Assembly: GCF_037137055.1 (NCBI RefSeq)
Contig: NZ_JBBBNY010000002.1
Span: 310,001 to 374,000, forward strand
Direction: 5' to 3'
Length of the DNA: 64,000 nt
Source of the DNA: Frateuria_A yonginensis
GTDB lineage: Bacteria; Pseudomonadota; Gammaproteobacteria; Xanthomonadales; Rhodanobacteraceae
The position numbers were made by a program, and so were the translations under genes. Under the pieces are notes generated by a model, which ran no database searches, was not told where the DNA came from, and saw nothing but the letters and a program-made list of their open reading frames with translations. How positions within the stretch are numbered: position 1 is the stretch's first letter; each line of letters opens with the position of its first letter. Positions 1 to 8,149 of this stretch are shown in pieces.

Positions 1-1605
1 CCGATCGGCGCCGAGGACAACTTCGAGGGCGTGATCGACCTGCTCAAGATGAAGGCGATCATCTGGGACATGGAGTCCCAGGGCATGAAGTTCGAGTACC
101 AGGACATCCCGGCCAACCTCGCGGACAAGGCCGCCGAGGCGCGCAGTTTCATGGTCGAGTCGGCCGCCGAGGCGACCGAGGAGCTGATGAACAAGTACCT
201 CGAAGAGGGCGACCTCTCCGAGGCCGAGATCGTCGGCGGCCTGCGCCAGCGCACGCTGTCCAGCGAAATCATCCCGGTCTACTGCGGCACCGCCTTCAAG
301 AACAAGGGCGTGCAGGCGATGCTGGACGCGGTGGTCAACCTGCTGCCGTCGCCGGCCGATCGTCCGCCGGTGACCGGCGTGGACGAGAACGAGAACGAGG
401 CGACCCGCAAGGCGGACGACAATGCGCCGTTCTCCGCGCTCGCGTTCAAGATCATGACCGACCCGTTCGTGGGCTCGCTGACCTTCTTCCGTGTCTACTC
501 GGGCACGCTGAACGCCGGCGACCAGGTCTACAACCCGGTCAAGTCGAAGAAGGAGCGCATCGGCCGCATCCTGCAGATGCACGCGAACGAGCGCCAGGAG
601 ATCAAGGAAGTCCGCGCCGGCGACATCGCCGCGGCGGTCGGCCTGAAGGACGTCACCACCGGCGACACGCTGTGCGCGATGGACCACGTGATCACCCTGG
701 AGCGCATGACGTTCCCCGAGCCGGTGATCTCGATGGCGGTCGAGCCCAAGACCAAGTCCGACCAGGAGAAGATGGGCATCGCCCTCGGCCGCCTGGCCGC
801 GGAGGATCCGTCCTTCCGTGTGCGCACCGACGAGGAATCGGGCCAGACCATCATCTCCGGCATGGGCGAGCTGCACCTGGACATCATCGTCGACCGCATG
901 CGTCGCGAGTTCAACGTCGAGGCGAACGTCGGCAAGCCGCAGGTGGCGTACCGCGAGACCATCCGCAAGAGCGACGTCAAGTCCGACTACAAGCACGCCA
1001 AGCAGTCGGGCGGCAAGGGCCAGTACGGCCACGTGGTGATCGAGCTGTCGCCGATGACCGACGAGGACAAGAAGAATCCGGACGTCAAGGACGATTTCCT
1101 GTTCATCAACGAGATCACCGGTGGCGTGATCCCGAAGGAATTCATTCCTTCGGTGGAGAAGGGCCTGCGCGAGACCATCACCAGTGGTCCGCTGGCCGGC
1201 TTCCCGGTGGTGGGCGTGAAGGTCAAGCTGGTCTTCGGTTCGTACCACGACGTCGACTCGTCCGAGATGGCGTTCAAGCTGGCCGCCTCGATGGCCTTCA
1301 AGGAAGGCTTCCGCAAAGCCGATCCGGTCCTGCTCGAGCCGATCATGAAGGTCGAGGTGGTGACGCCGGAGGAGTACGTCGGCGACGTGATGGGCGACCT
1401 GAGCCGCCGTCGCGGCCTGCTGCAGGGCCAGGACGACACGCCCTCGGGCAAGACCATCAACGCGATGGTGCCGCTGGGCGAGATGTTCGGCTACGCCACC
1501 GCGATCCGCTCGCTGACCCAGGGTCGTGCGACGTTCACGATGGAGTTCGATCACTACGCCGAGGCGCCGAGCAACATCGCCGAGCAGGTGATCAAGAAGG
1601 CTTGA
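1..1605 (+). CDS. fusA: elongation factor G, 5' part cut by the window edge
   Basis: Translocase GTPase that moves tRNA-mRNA through the ribosome. The reading frame is already open at base 1 (PIGAEDNFEG...) and 534 residues are visible. The full protein is about 700 residues, so roughly the first 165 residues, with most of the GTP-binding motifs, lie outside the window. Visible are the end of the G domain, domain II (starting near FSALAFKIMTDPFVGSLTFF), and domains III to V with the conserved GMGELHLDI and MGDLSRRRG stretches. It is followed by tuf, as in the str operon. The stop codon is followed almost directly by a palindromic repeat that is also found upstream of other ribosomal genes. 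Identification is certain from the sequence. Confidence 0.98.
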   Translation, partial: PIGAEDNFEGVIDLLKMKAIIWDMESQGMKFEYQDIPANLADKAAEARSFMVESAAEATEELMNKYLEEGDLSEAEIVGGLRQRTLSSEIIPVYCGTAFKNKGVQAMLDAVVNLLPSPADRPPVTGVDENENEATRKADDNAPFSALAFKIMTDPFVGSLTFFRVYSGTLNAGDQVYNPVKSKKERIGRILQMHANERQEIKEVRAGDIAAAVGLKDVTTGDTLCAMDHVITLERMTFPEPVISMAVEPKTKSDQEKMGIALGRLAAEDPSFRVRTDEESGQTIISGMGELHLDIIVDRMRREFNVEANVGKPQVAYRETIRKSDVKSDYKHAKQSGGKGQYGHVVIELSPMTDEDKKNPDVKDDFLFINEITGGVIPKEFIPSVEKGLRETITSGPLAGFPVVGVKVKLVFGSYHDVDSSEMAFKLAASMAFKEGFRKADPVLLEPIMKVEVVTPEEYVGDVMGDLSRRRGLLQGQDDTPSGKTINAMVPLGEMFGYATAIRSLTQGRATFTMEFDHYAEAPSNIAEQVIKKA

Positions 1606-1610
1606 CGGGA

Positions 1611-1683
1611 GCGATCGTCCTGATCGCGAGAGCAAGATCAAAAAGCGGCCATTCGTGGCCGCACTCTTGAAAGAGAGCAGTGC
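1611..1683. repeat. two-hairpin palindromic repeat, copy A (fusA-tuf)
   Basis: Starts with GCGATCGTCCTGATCGC (arms gcgatc/gatcgc). It continues with a 7-bp stem GCGGCCA/TGGCCGC closed by a TTCG loop at 1645-1662. The second part is GCACTCTTGAAAGAG...AGTGC at 1661-1683, whose ends pair. Closely related copies lie at 8690, 10226 and 15928, all in gaps upstream of ribosomal or translation genes. No T-run follows, so it does not look like an ordinary terminator. Confidence 0.7.
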
Positions 1684-1761
1684 GGCCCGAGCGGTCGCGT
1701 AAGTGAAACGACGCGGCCTGGTGCCGCACTGACGAACGGTTCTATCTAGAGGTCTCAAGTC

Positions 1762-2057
<296 letters not shown>

Positions 2058-2063
2058 GACCTG

Positions 2064-2090
2064 GGCGGCGGCCTCCCCGAGGCCGCCGCC
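2064..2090 (+). terminator. likely terminator after tuf
   Basis: A perfect 11-bp stem GGCGGCGGCCT / AGGCCGCCGCC with a CCCCG loop begins 7 bases after the tuf stop. The following bases (TTCGCCTCCG) are only weakly T-rich, so termination may be partial. It separates the str operon from the S10 operon. Confidence 0.6.
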
Positions 2091-2258
2091 TTCGCCTCCG
2101 TGCTGGCTTTGGCGCGGGGTGGCTGCTACACTAGCCAGCTTGTTGACGGCCCGATGTTGCCCGGGGCCGATACCGCGAAATGAGGTACGGGACGTGCTTC
2201 GAGTTCGCAGGCCTGGATGGCCCTCGCAACGCAGCCTTCGGTCGCAGACGACGTTCTG

Positions 2259-2288
2259 TTGACCTTCGGCGGTCGCGCGACTTATAAT
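2259..2288 (+). promoter_or_regulatory. S10 operon promoter
   Basis: TTGACC (2259-2264), an 18-base spacer and a perfect TATAAT (2283-2288) form the best sigma-70 type promoter seen in the window. Transcription would start near 2294-2296, about 140 bases ahead of rpsJ. The 377-base gap between tuf and rpsJ (2058-2434) holds this promoter, the tuf terminator, the hairpin at 2296 and a small GGGGCGG/CC-CCCC hairpin near 2375. I see no gene in it. Confidence 0.8.
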
Positions 2289-2295
2289 TTCCTGT

Positions 2296-2328
2296 CTAGG
2301 CGAGCCGTTTGTGCTCGCCTAGCTTTTT
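2296..2328 (+). terminator. terminator-type hairpin at the start of the S10 leader
   Basis: A perfect 10-bp stem CTAGGCGAGC / GCTCGCCTAG with a 7-base loop (2306-2312) is followed at once by CTTTTT (2323-2328). By shape it is an intrinsic terminator, yet it begins at about +1 to +2 of the transcript made from the promoter just upstream. It could be an attenuator for the S10 operon, or a 5'-end hairpin that protects the mRNA. Terminator shape is seen; function is inferred. Confidence 0.6.
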
Positions 2329-2434
2329 CGCTCGGTGCGCAGGTCGTGCCGGCAGCTTCAAAAACGGTTGTGCGGGGCGGTGAGAAGCCACCCCGGTTCA
2401 CAGAATTGTTCTTTCGATAACAGGACACGGTTTT

Positions 2435-2746
2435 ATGGCGAACCAGAAGATTCGCATCCGGCTCAAGGCGTTCGATCATCGCCTGATCGACCGCTCCGCC
2501 AGCGAGATCGTCGAGACGGCCAAGCGCACCGGCGCTACGGTGCTCGGCCCGATCCCGCTGCCGACCAAGATCGAGCGCTACACCATCCTGGTCTCGCCGC
2601 ACGTCGACAAGGACGCGCGCGACCAGTACGAGACCCGTACGCACAAGCGCGTGCTCGATATCGTCGACCCCAACGACAAGACCGTGGACGCGCTCATGAA
2701 GCTTGACCTCGCCGCTGGCGTGGACGTCCAGATCAAGCTCGGCTGA
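2435..2746 (+). CDS. rpsJ: 30S ribosomal protein S10
   Basis: Small-subunit protein at the 30S head; in bacteria it also partners NusB in antitermination. The 103 residues begin MANQKIRIRLKAFDHRLID, the standard S10 start, and contain the family stretch GPIPLPTKIERYTIL. An AGGA ribosome site lies about 10 bases before the ATG. First gene of the S10 operon, behind its own strong promoter and a leader with a terminator-type hairpin. rplC follows after 20 bases. Confidence 0.99.
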   Translation: MANQKIRIRLKAFDHRLIDRSASEIVETAKRTGATVLGPIPLPTKIERYTILVSPHVDKDARDQYETRTHKRVLDIVDPNDKTVDALMKLDLAAGVDVQIKLG

Positions 2747-2766
2747 GCGATAGACAGGATACGAAG

Positions 2767-3408
2767 ATGAGTATCGGACTGGTTGGCCGCAAGTGCGGCA
2801 TGAGCCGGCTCTTCACTGAAGACGGACGCTCGATTCCGGTGACGCTGATTGAGGCGACCCCGAACCGCGTCACCCAGCTGAAGACCGAAGACAACGACGG
2901 CTACAGCGCGATCCAGGTCACCGCGGGCGTCAAGCGCGCCTCGCTGCTGACCCAGCCGCTGAAGGGCCACTACGCCAAGGCCAAGGTCGAGCCGGGGCGT
3001 GGCCTGTGGGAATTCCGCGTCGCTGCCGAGGACCTCGGCAAGTACAGCGTCGGCGCCGAGATCAAGGCGGACGAGGTCTTCTCGGTCGGCCAGATCGTCG
3101 ACGTCGCCGGCGTCTCGAAGGGCAAGGGCTTCCAGGGCACCATCAAGCGCCACAACTTCTCGATGGGCGACGCGACCCACGGTAACTCGCTGTCGCACCG
3201 CGCGCCGGGTTCGATCGGTCAGCGCCAGACGCCGGGCCGCGTGTTCCCGGGCAAGAAGATGGCCGGCCACATGGGTGCGGTCAACCGCACGCAGCAGGGT
3301 CTGGAAGTGGTCAAGGTCGACGCCGAGCGTCACCTGATCGCGGTCAAGGGCGCGGTGCCGGGTGCGACCGGCGGCGACGTCGTGATCCGCCCGACCACCA
3401 AGGGTTGA
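2767..3408 (+). CDS. rplC: 50S ribosomal protein L3
   Basis: Large-subunit protein that helps start 50S assembly and reaches toward the peptidyl transferase centre. The 213 residues begin MSIGLVGRKCGMSRLFTEDG. The central extension contains GSIGQRQTPGRVFPGKKMAG; in E. coli a glutamine of this loop is methylated by PrmB. Length is normal for the family. It sits in the canonical order between rpsJ and rplD, 11 bases ahead of the rplD start. Confidence 0.99.
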   Translation: MSIGLVGRKCGMSRLFTEDGRSIPVTLIEATPNRVTQLKTEDNDGYSAIQVTAGVKRASLLTQPLKGHYAKAKVEPGRGLWEFRVAAEDLGKYSVGAEIKADEVFSVGQIVDVAGVSKGKGFQGTIKRHNFSMGDATHGNSLSHRAPGSIGQRQTPGRVFPGKKMAGHMGAVNRTQQGLEVVKVDAERHLIAVKGAVPGATGGDVVIRPTTKG

Positions 3409-3419
3409 GGAGAGACGCC

Positions 3420-4022
3420 ATGGAACTCAATGTCATTGGCGCCAAGCCGCTCAGCGTGTCCGACGAAGTGTTCGGCGCCGAGTTCAAGCAGGCCCTGATC
3501 CACCAGGTGGTGGTTGCGTACCAGGCCGGCGGTCGCGCCGGCACCAAGGCGCAGCTGTCGCGCGGTGAGATGTCGGGCACCACCAAGAAGTTCAAGAAGC
3601 AGAAGGGCGGCGGCGCCCGTCACGGCGACTACCGCGCCCCGATCTTCGTCGGCGGCGGTGTCACGTTCGCTGCCAAGCCCCGCAGCTTCGAGCAGAAGGT
3701 CAACCGCAAGGCCTACCGCGTGGCGATCCGCTCGATCCTGTCCGAGCTGAACCGCCAGGGCCGCCTGAAGGTGGTCGAAGGCTTCGGCATCGAGGAGCCC
3801 AAGACCAAGGCGATGGTCGCCAAGCTGGCCGAGCTGCAGGTATCCGGCCGGGTGCTGCTGGTCAGCGAGGACGCCTCCGAGGCGCTGTTCCTGGCCGCAC
3901 GCAACATCCCGTACCTGCACGTGGTCGACGTGATGGCGCTCAACCCGGTCAGCCTGGTCGGTTCCGACCACGTCGTGCTGACCGCCGAGGCGGTGAAGAA
4001 GATCGAGGAGTGGCTGGCATGA
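3420..4022 (+). CDS. rplD: 50S ribosomal protein L4
   Basis: Large-subunit protein lining the exit tunnel. In E. coli it also represses its own S10 operon by leader attenuation. The reading frame opens earlier at 3405, but the ATG at 3420 (MELNVIGAKPLSV) has GGAGAG just upstream and gives the expected 200 residues. The tunnel loop with KKFKKQKGGGARHGD is present. The stop overlaps the rplW start (ATGA), suggesting coupled translation. Its regulatory role matters here because of the terminator-type hairpin in this operon's leader, but no L4 binding site was identified. Confidence 0.98.
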   Translation: MELNVIGAKPLSVSDEVFGAEFKQALIHQVVVAYQAGGRAGTKAQLSRGEMSGTTKKFKKQKGGGARHGDYRAPIFVGGGVTFAAKPRSFEQKVNRKAYRVAIRSILSELNRQGRLKVVEGFGIEEPKTKAMVAKLAELQVSGRVLLVSEDASEALFLAARNIPYLHVVDVMALNPVSLVGSDHVVLTAEAVKKIEEWLA

Positions 4023-4312
4023 GCACCGAACGCATTTTGAACACGCTGCGTGCGCCGCACATCTCCGAGAAGTCCGCGCGCCTGGCCGAGAACAACCAGT
4101 ACGTATTCGTGGTCGCCGCCGAGGCGACCAAGGCCGACGTCCGTGCGGCGGTGGAGCAGATGTTCGACGTCAAGGTCGAGCAGGTGAACATCGTCAACGC
4201 CAAGGGCAAGGTCAAGTCCTTCCGTTTCCGCGCTGGCAGCCGCCAGGGCAAGCGCAAGGCCTACGTCCGCCTCGCCGATGGCCAGACCATCGACGTCTCG
4301 GCCCAGGCCTGA
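4019..4312 (+). CDS. rplW: 50S ribosomal protein L23
   Basis: Large-subunit protein at the tunnel exit and docking site for SRP and trigger factor. The chosen ATG at 4019 overlaps the rplD stop and gives 97 residues starting MSTERILNTLRAPHISEKS. A GTG three codons earlier is less likely. The typical FRFRAGSRQGKRKAYVRL end is present. Position between rplD and rplB is the standard one. Confidence 0.98.
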   Translation: MSTERILNTLRAPHISEKSARLAENNQYVFVVAAEATKADVRAAVEQMFDVKVEQVNIVNAKGKVKSFRFRAGSRQGKRKAYVRLADGQTIDVSAQA

Positions 4313-4332
4313 GCTCAAGGAGTTGAATTGAG

Positions 4333-5154
4333 ATGGCACTGATCACTCACAAGCCGACCTCGCCGGGCCGCCGCGATGCGGTCAGCGTCCGCACCGAGGG
4401 CCTGCACAAGGGCGCGCCGTACGCGGCGTTGACCGAGTCGCAGTCCAAGACGGGTGGCCGCAACCACTTCGGTCGCATCACCACGCGTCATCGCGGTGGC
4501 GGCCACAAGCAGGCCTACCGCATCATCGACTTCAAGCGCGACAAGGAAGGCATCGCCGCCAAGGTCGAGCGGATCGAGTACGACCCGAACCGCACCGCGC
4601 ACATCGCACTGCTGTGCTACGCCGACGGCGAGCGCCGCTACATCATCGCGCCCAAGGGCGTGCAGGTGGGGGACCGCCTGGTGTCCGGTTCCGACGCGCC
4701 GATCAAGGCCGGCAACAGCCTGCCGCTGCGCAACATCCCGGTCGGCTCGACCATTCACTGCATCGAGATGAAGGCGGGCAAGGGCGCGCAGATCGCGCGC
4801 AGCGCCGGCGCCTCGGTACAGCTGGTCGCCCGCGAGTCCGGCTACGCCACGCTGCGTCTGCGCTCCGGCGAGATGCGCCGCGTGCCGGTCGACTGCCGCG
4901 CGACGATCGGTGAAGTGGGCAACTCCGAGCACAGCCTGAAGAAGCTGGGCAAGGCCGGCGCCAAGCGCTGGAAGGGCATCCGCCCGACCGTGCGCGGCGT
5001 GGTCATGAACCCGGTCGACCATCCGCACGGCGGTGGCGAGGGCCGTACCTCCGGTGGCCGTCACCCGGTCAGCCCGTGGGGCACGCCGACCAAGGGCTAC
5101 AAGACCCGCAACAACAAGCGCACCCAGCAGTTCATCGTGCGTCGTCGCAAGTAA
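4333..5154 (+). CDS. rplB: 50S ribosomal protein L2
   Basis: Core large-subunit protein needed for subunit joining and peptidyl transfer. The 273 residues match the family length. The conserved C-terminal HPHGGGEGRTSGGRHP, which carries the essential histidine region, is intact, as is the basic tail. It lies between rplW and rpsS in the canonical order, with AAGGAG about 10 bases upstream of the ATG. Confidence 0.99.
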   Translation: MALITHKPTSPGRRDAVSVRTEGLHKGAPYAALTESQSKTGGRNHFGRITTRHRGGGHKQAYRIIDFKRDKEGIAAKVERIEYDPNRTAHIALLCYADGERRYIIAPKGVQVGDRLVSGSDAPIKAGNSLPLRNIPVGSTIHCIEMKAGKGAQIARSAGASVQLVARESGYATLRLRSGEMRRVPVDCRATIGEVGNSEHSLKKLGKAGAKRWKGIRPTVRGVVMNPVDHPHGGGEGRTSGGRHPVSPWGTPTKGYKTRNNKRTQQFIVRRRK

Positions 5155-5166
5155 CAGGAAACCGTC

Positions 5167-5439
5167 ATGCCGCGTTCTTTGAAGAAAGGTCCGTTCGTCG
5201 ACCTTCACCTGATCAAGAAGGTGGAAGCTGCGGTTTCCACCAACAACAAGCGCCCGATCAAGACCTGGTCGCGTCGCTCGATGATCCTGCCGGAAATGGT
5301 GGGTCTCACCATCGCCATCCACAACGGTCGCCAGCACGTGCCGGTGCTCGTCAACGAGAACATGGTCGGGCACAAGCTCGGCGAGTTCGCGGTGACCCGC
5401 ACCTTCAAGGGCCACGGCGGCGACAAGAAGGGCAAGTAA
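5167..5439 (+). CDS. rpsS: 30S ribosomal protein S19
   Basis: Small-subunit head protein that contacts the A-site region and forms a complex with S13. The 90 residues begin MPRSLKKGPFVDLHLIKK and contain the family signature HNGRQHVPVLVNENMVGHKL. Two bases separate its stop from the rplV ATG, so the two are probably translated together. Confidence 0.99.
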   Translation: MPRSLKKGPFVDLHLIKKVEAAVSTNNKRPIKTWSRRSMILPEMVGLTIAIHNGRQHVPVLVNENMVGHKLGEFAVTRTFKGHGGDKKGK

Positions 5440-5440
5440 G

Positions 5441-5776
5441 ATGAGCACCGAAGCCAAAGCGATCCTGCGCAGCGCCCGCATCTCGGCGCAGAAGGCACGC
5501 CTGGTGGCTGACCTGGTCCGCGGCATGCCCGTCGGCCGCGCCAGCGACGTGCTCCAGTTCACCAACAAGAAGGCCGCCCACCTGGTCCGCAAGGTGCTGC
5601 TCTCGGCCGTCGCCAACGCCGAGAACAACCTGGGCGCCGACGTCGACGAACTGAAGGTCTCGCGCATCTTCGTGGACGAAGGTCCGGCGATGAAGCGCAT
5701 GTATGCCCGCGCCAAGGGCCGCGGTTCGCGCATCCTGAAGCGCACCAGCCACATCACCGTGGTCGTCGGCGACTAA
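5441..5776 (+). CDS. rplV: 50S ribosomal protein L22
   Basis: Large-subunit protein whose long beta-hairpin lines the exit tunnel; changes there are a known route to macrolide resistance. The 111 residues include the tunnel hairpin around MKRMYARAKGRGSRI. The ATG follows the rpsS stop almost directly. Normal length, with no sign of change in the loop that can be judged by eye. Confidence 0.99.
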   Translation: MSTEAKAILRSARISAQKARLVADLVRGMPVGRASDVLQFTNKKAAHLVRKVLLSAVANAENNLGADVDELKVSRIFVDEGPAMKRMYARAKGRGSRILKRTSHITVVVGD

Positions 5777-5789
5777 GAGGAAGAAGACG

Positions 5790-6542
5790 ATGGGTCATAA
5801 AGTTCATCCCACCGGTATCCGCCTCGGCATCGCCAAGGACTGGAATTCGAAGTGGTACGCCAACAAGGGCGAGTACGCCCAGTACCTCGCGGCCGACCTC
5901 AAGGTCCGTGAGATGCTGCGCAAGAAGCTGGCGCAGGCCGGCATCTCCAAGATCCAGATCGAGCGTCCGGCCAAGACCGCCCGCGTGACGATCCACACCG
6001 CCCGTCCGGGCGTGGTGATCGGCAAGAAGGGCGAGGACATCGAGAAGCTGCGCAAGGAAGTCTCCGACCTGATGGGCGTCCCGGCGCACATCAACGTCAA
6101 CGAGGTGCGCAAGCCCGAAATCGACGCGCAGCTGGTGGCCGAGTCGATCGCCCAGCAGCTGGAGCGCCGCATCATGTTCCGCCGCGCCATGAAGCGCGCG
6201 GTCGGCAACGCGATGCGCCTGGGTGCCCTGGGCATCAAGATCAACGTGTCCGGCCGCCTCAACGGCGCCGAGATCGCCCGCTCCGAGTGGAGCCGCGAGG
6301 GTCGCGTGCCGCTGCACACGCTGCGCGCCGACATCGATTACGGCTTCGCCGAGGCGAACACCACCTACGGTGTCATCGGCATCAAGGTGTGGATCTACAA
6401 GGGCGAGATCTTCGACCTGGCGGCCGCTTCCTCGGCCGAGTCGAAGGACGAGCAGTCGCAGCCGCGCCGCGAAGGTGGCGAGGGCCGTCGTGAAGCGCGT
6501 CGCGAGGGCGGTGAAGGCCGCCGCGAGCGGACGGCGAAGTAA
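5790..6542 (+). CDS. rpsC: 30S ribosomal protein S3 with a repeated R/E/G tail
   Basis: Small-subunit protein at the mRNA entry channel, with helicase activity together with S4. It has 250 residues. A type II KH domain carries the GKKGEDIEKL loop, followed by the conserved C-terminal domain ending near KGEIF. The last 25 residues are a charged extension in which the decapeptide RREGGEGRRE occurs twice (residues 226-235 and 237-246, separated by one alanine), then RTAK. The tail of S3 varies among bacteria, but this exact duplication looks like a recent tandem copy. AGGAAG precedes the ATG. Confidence 0.99.
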   Translation: MGHKVHPTGIRLGIAKDWNSKWYANKGEYAQYLAADLKVREMLRKKLAQAGISKIQIERPAKTARVTIHTARPGVVIGKKGEDIEKLRKEVSDLMGVPAHINVNEVRKPEIDAQLVAESIAQQLERRIMFRRAMKRAVGNAMRLGALGIKINVSGRLNGAEIARSEWSREGRVPLHTLRADIDYGFAEANTTYGVIGIKVWIYKGEIFDLAAASSAESKDEQSQPRREGGEGRREARREGGEGRRERTAK

Positions 6543-6553
6543 GGAGAGTTGCC

Positions 6554-6967
6554 ATGCTGCAACCCAAGCGAACCAAGTACCGCAAGCAGTTCAAGGGCCG
6601 CAACGACGGCCTGGCGCACAGCGCCAACCTCGTCAGCTTCGGCGAGTACGGCCTGAAGGCGACCACGCACGGCCAGCTGACCGCGCGCCAGATCGAGGCC
6701 GCGCGTCGTTGCATCACCCGCTTCGTCAAGCGCGGCGGCAAGCTGTGGATCCGCGTGTTCCCCGACAAGCCGATCACCAAGAAGCCGATCGAAGTGCGTA
6801 TGGGTGCCGGTAAGGGTGGCGTCGAGTTCTGGGTCGCCCCGATCCAGCCGGGCCGCATGCTGTACGAAATCGAGGGCGTCGACGAGACCACGGCGCGCGA
6901 AGCGTTCCGCCTGGCCGCCGCCAAGCTCTCGGTGCAGACCCAATTTGTGACCCGGGCGGTGATGTGA
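6554..6967 (+). CDS. rplP: 50S ribosomal protein L16
   Basis: Late-assembling large-subunit protein near the A-site and 5S rRNA. The 137 residues begin MLQPKRTKYRKQFKGRNDGL. The RIFVRGGKLWIRVFPDKP-like core is present here as RFVKRGGKLWIRVFPDKP, and the arginine region that YcfD hydroxylates in some bacteria lies in the core. The stop overlaps the rpmC start (TGATG). Confidence 0.99.
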   Translation: MLQPKRTKYRKQFKGRNDGLAHSANLVSFGEYGLKATTHGQLTARQIEAARRCITRFVKRGGKLWIRVFPDKPITKKPIEVRMGAGKGGVEFWVAPIQPGRMLYEIEGVDETTAREAFRLAAAKLSVQTQFVTRAVM

Positions 6968-7152
6968 TGGCCACCAACGATCTCAACAACAAGTCGGCCG
7001 ACGAGCTGAAGCAGCACTTGCTGGACCTGCGCAAGGAGCAGTTCAACCTGCGCATGCAGAAGGGCACCGGCCAGCTCAGCCAGCCGCACCAGCTGCGCCG
7101 CGTCCGGCGCGACATCGCCCGCACGAAGTTCGTGCTCGGCACGAAGAAGTAA
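6967..7152 (+). CDS. rpmC: 50S ribosomal protein L29
   Basis: Small helical protein at the tunnel exit, next to L23. I place the start at the ATG that shares a base with the rplP stop, giving 61 residues (MATNDLNNKSADELKQHL). A GTG one codon earlier also opens the frame but would duplicate the methionine. The conserved LRKEQFNLRMQK helix is present. Confidence 0.98.
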   Translation: MATNDLNNKSADELKQHLLDLRKEQFNLRMQKGTGQLSQPHQLRRVRRDIARTKFVLGTKK

Positions 7153-7164
7153 GGGACCGCCGAC

Positions 7165-7425
7165 ATGAGCGACAACCAGAAGCAGGCGCGCACCCTCGAG
7201 GGTCGCGTCATCAGCAACAAGATGAACAAGACGGTCACCGTCCTGATCGAGCGCCAGGTGCAGCACGGCCTGCTGGGCAAGATCATCCGCCGGTCGACCA
7301 AGCTGCACGCGCAGGACGACCTGGGCGCGAACGAGGGCGATGTGGTCCGCATCGCCGAGTGCCGTCCGCTGTCCAAGACCAAGCACCATCGCGTGGTCGA
7401 AATCGTCACCCGCGCGGCCGTTTGA
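7165..7425 (+). CDS. rpsQ: 30S ribosomal protein S17
   Basis: Primary 16S rRNA-binding protein of the small-subunit body. The 86 residues include the OB-fold and the conserved KTVTVLIERQVQH strand and ECRPLSKTKHHRVVEIV. It is the last gene of the S10 operon in the usual layout, and rplN follows after 13 bases without a visible terminator. S10 and spc genes are therefore probably transcribed together here. Confidence 0.99.
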   Translation: MSDNQKQARTLEGRVISNKMNKTVTVLIERQVQHGLLGKIIRRSTKLHAQDDLGANEGDVVRIAECRPLSKTKHHRVVEIVTRAAV

Positions 7426-7438
7426 GGAGGGTGCAGAC

Positions 7439-7807
7439 ATGATCCAGATGCAGAGCACGCTTTCCGCGGCCGACAACAGCGGCGCGAAGGAACTGATGTG
7501 CATCAAGGTGCTCGGCGGCTCCAAGCGCCGTTACGCCGCGATCGGTGACGTGATCAAGGTCACCGTGAAGGATGCGATCCCTCGCGGCAAGGTGAAGAAG
7601 GGCGAGGTCTACAACGCCGTGGTGGTGCGTACCGCCAAGGGCGTGCGCCGCGCCGACGGCTCGCTGATCCGTTTCGACGGGAACGCGGCCGTGCTCCTCA
7701 ACAACAAGCTCGAGCCGATCGGCACCCGTATCTTCGGGCCGGTCACGCGTGAGCTGCGCGGCGAGAAGTTCATGAAGATCGTCTCCCTCGCGCCCGAAGT
7801 GCTTTGA
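7439..7807 (+). CDS. rplN: 50S ribosomal protein L14
   Basis: Large-subunit protein at the subunit interface, binding partner of RsfS. The frame is open from 7340, but the ATG at 7439, preceded by GAGGAGG, gives the expected 122 residues (MIQMQSTLSAADNSGAKELM). The DNSGAKEL and GKVKKGEVYNAVVVRT stretches are typical. First gene of the spc set. Confidence 0.99.
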   Translation: MIQMQSTLSAADNSGAKELMCIKVLGGSKRRYAAIGDVIKVTVKDAIPRGKVKKGEVYNAVVVRTAKGVRRADGSLIRFDGNAAVLLNNKLEPIGTRIFGPVTRELRGEKFMKIVSLAPEVL

Positions 7808-7822
7808 GCGGAGAAAAGAACC

Positions 7823-8137
7823 ATGAACCGTATCCGCAAGGGTGATCAGGTCATCGTGATCGCCGGCAAGAACAAGGGGCAGCGCGGCGACGTGCTGCGC
7901 GTGGATGGCGACCGCGTGTTCGTCTCCAACGTGAACCTGGTCAAGCGCCACACCAAGCCGAATCCGCAGGCCAACCAGGCCGGCGGCATCGTCGAGCGCG
8001 AGGCCTCGATCCACATCTCCAATGTGCAGCCGTTCAACCCCGCCACCGGCAAGGGTGAGCGCGTGGGTGCCAAGACGCTCTCCGATGGGCGCAAGGTCCG
8101 CGTGTTCCGCTCCAGTGGCGAACAGCTGGACGCGTAA
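7823..8137 (+). CDS. rplX: 50S ribosomal protein L24
   Basis: Assembly initiator of the 50S subunit, located near the tunnel exit. The 104 residues carry a KOW motif near the start (RIRKGDQVIVIAGKNKGQRG). Standard position between rplN and rplE. GGAG lies ahead of the ATG. Confidence 0.99.
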   Translation: MNRIRKGDQVIVIAGKNKGQRGDVLRVDGDRVFVSNVNLVKRHTKPNPQANQAGGIVEREASIHISNVQPFNPATGKGERVGAKTLSDGRKVRVFRSSGEQLDA

Positions 8138-8149
8138 GGAATCCATGTC

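Noticed and set aside
2109..2132. TACACT at 2127-2132 as an S10 promoter
   Set aside because: TTGGCG lies only 12 bases upstream and TGGCTT at 17 is poor; the TTGACC-N18-TATAAT further down is far better.
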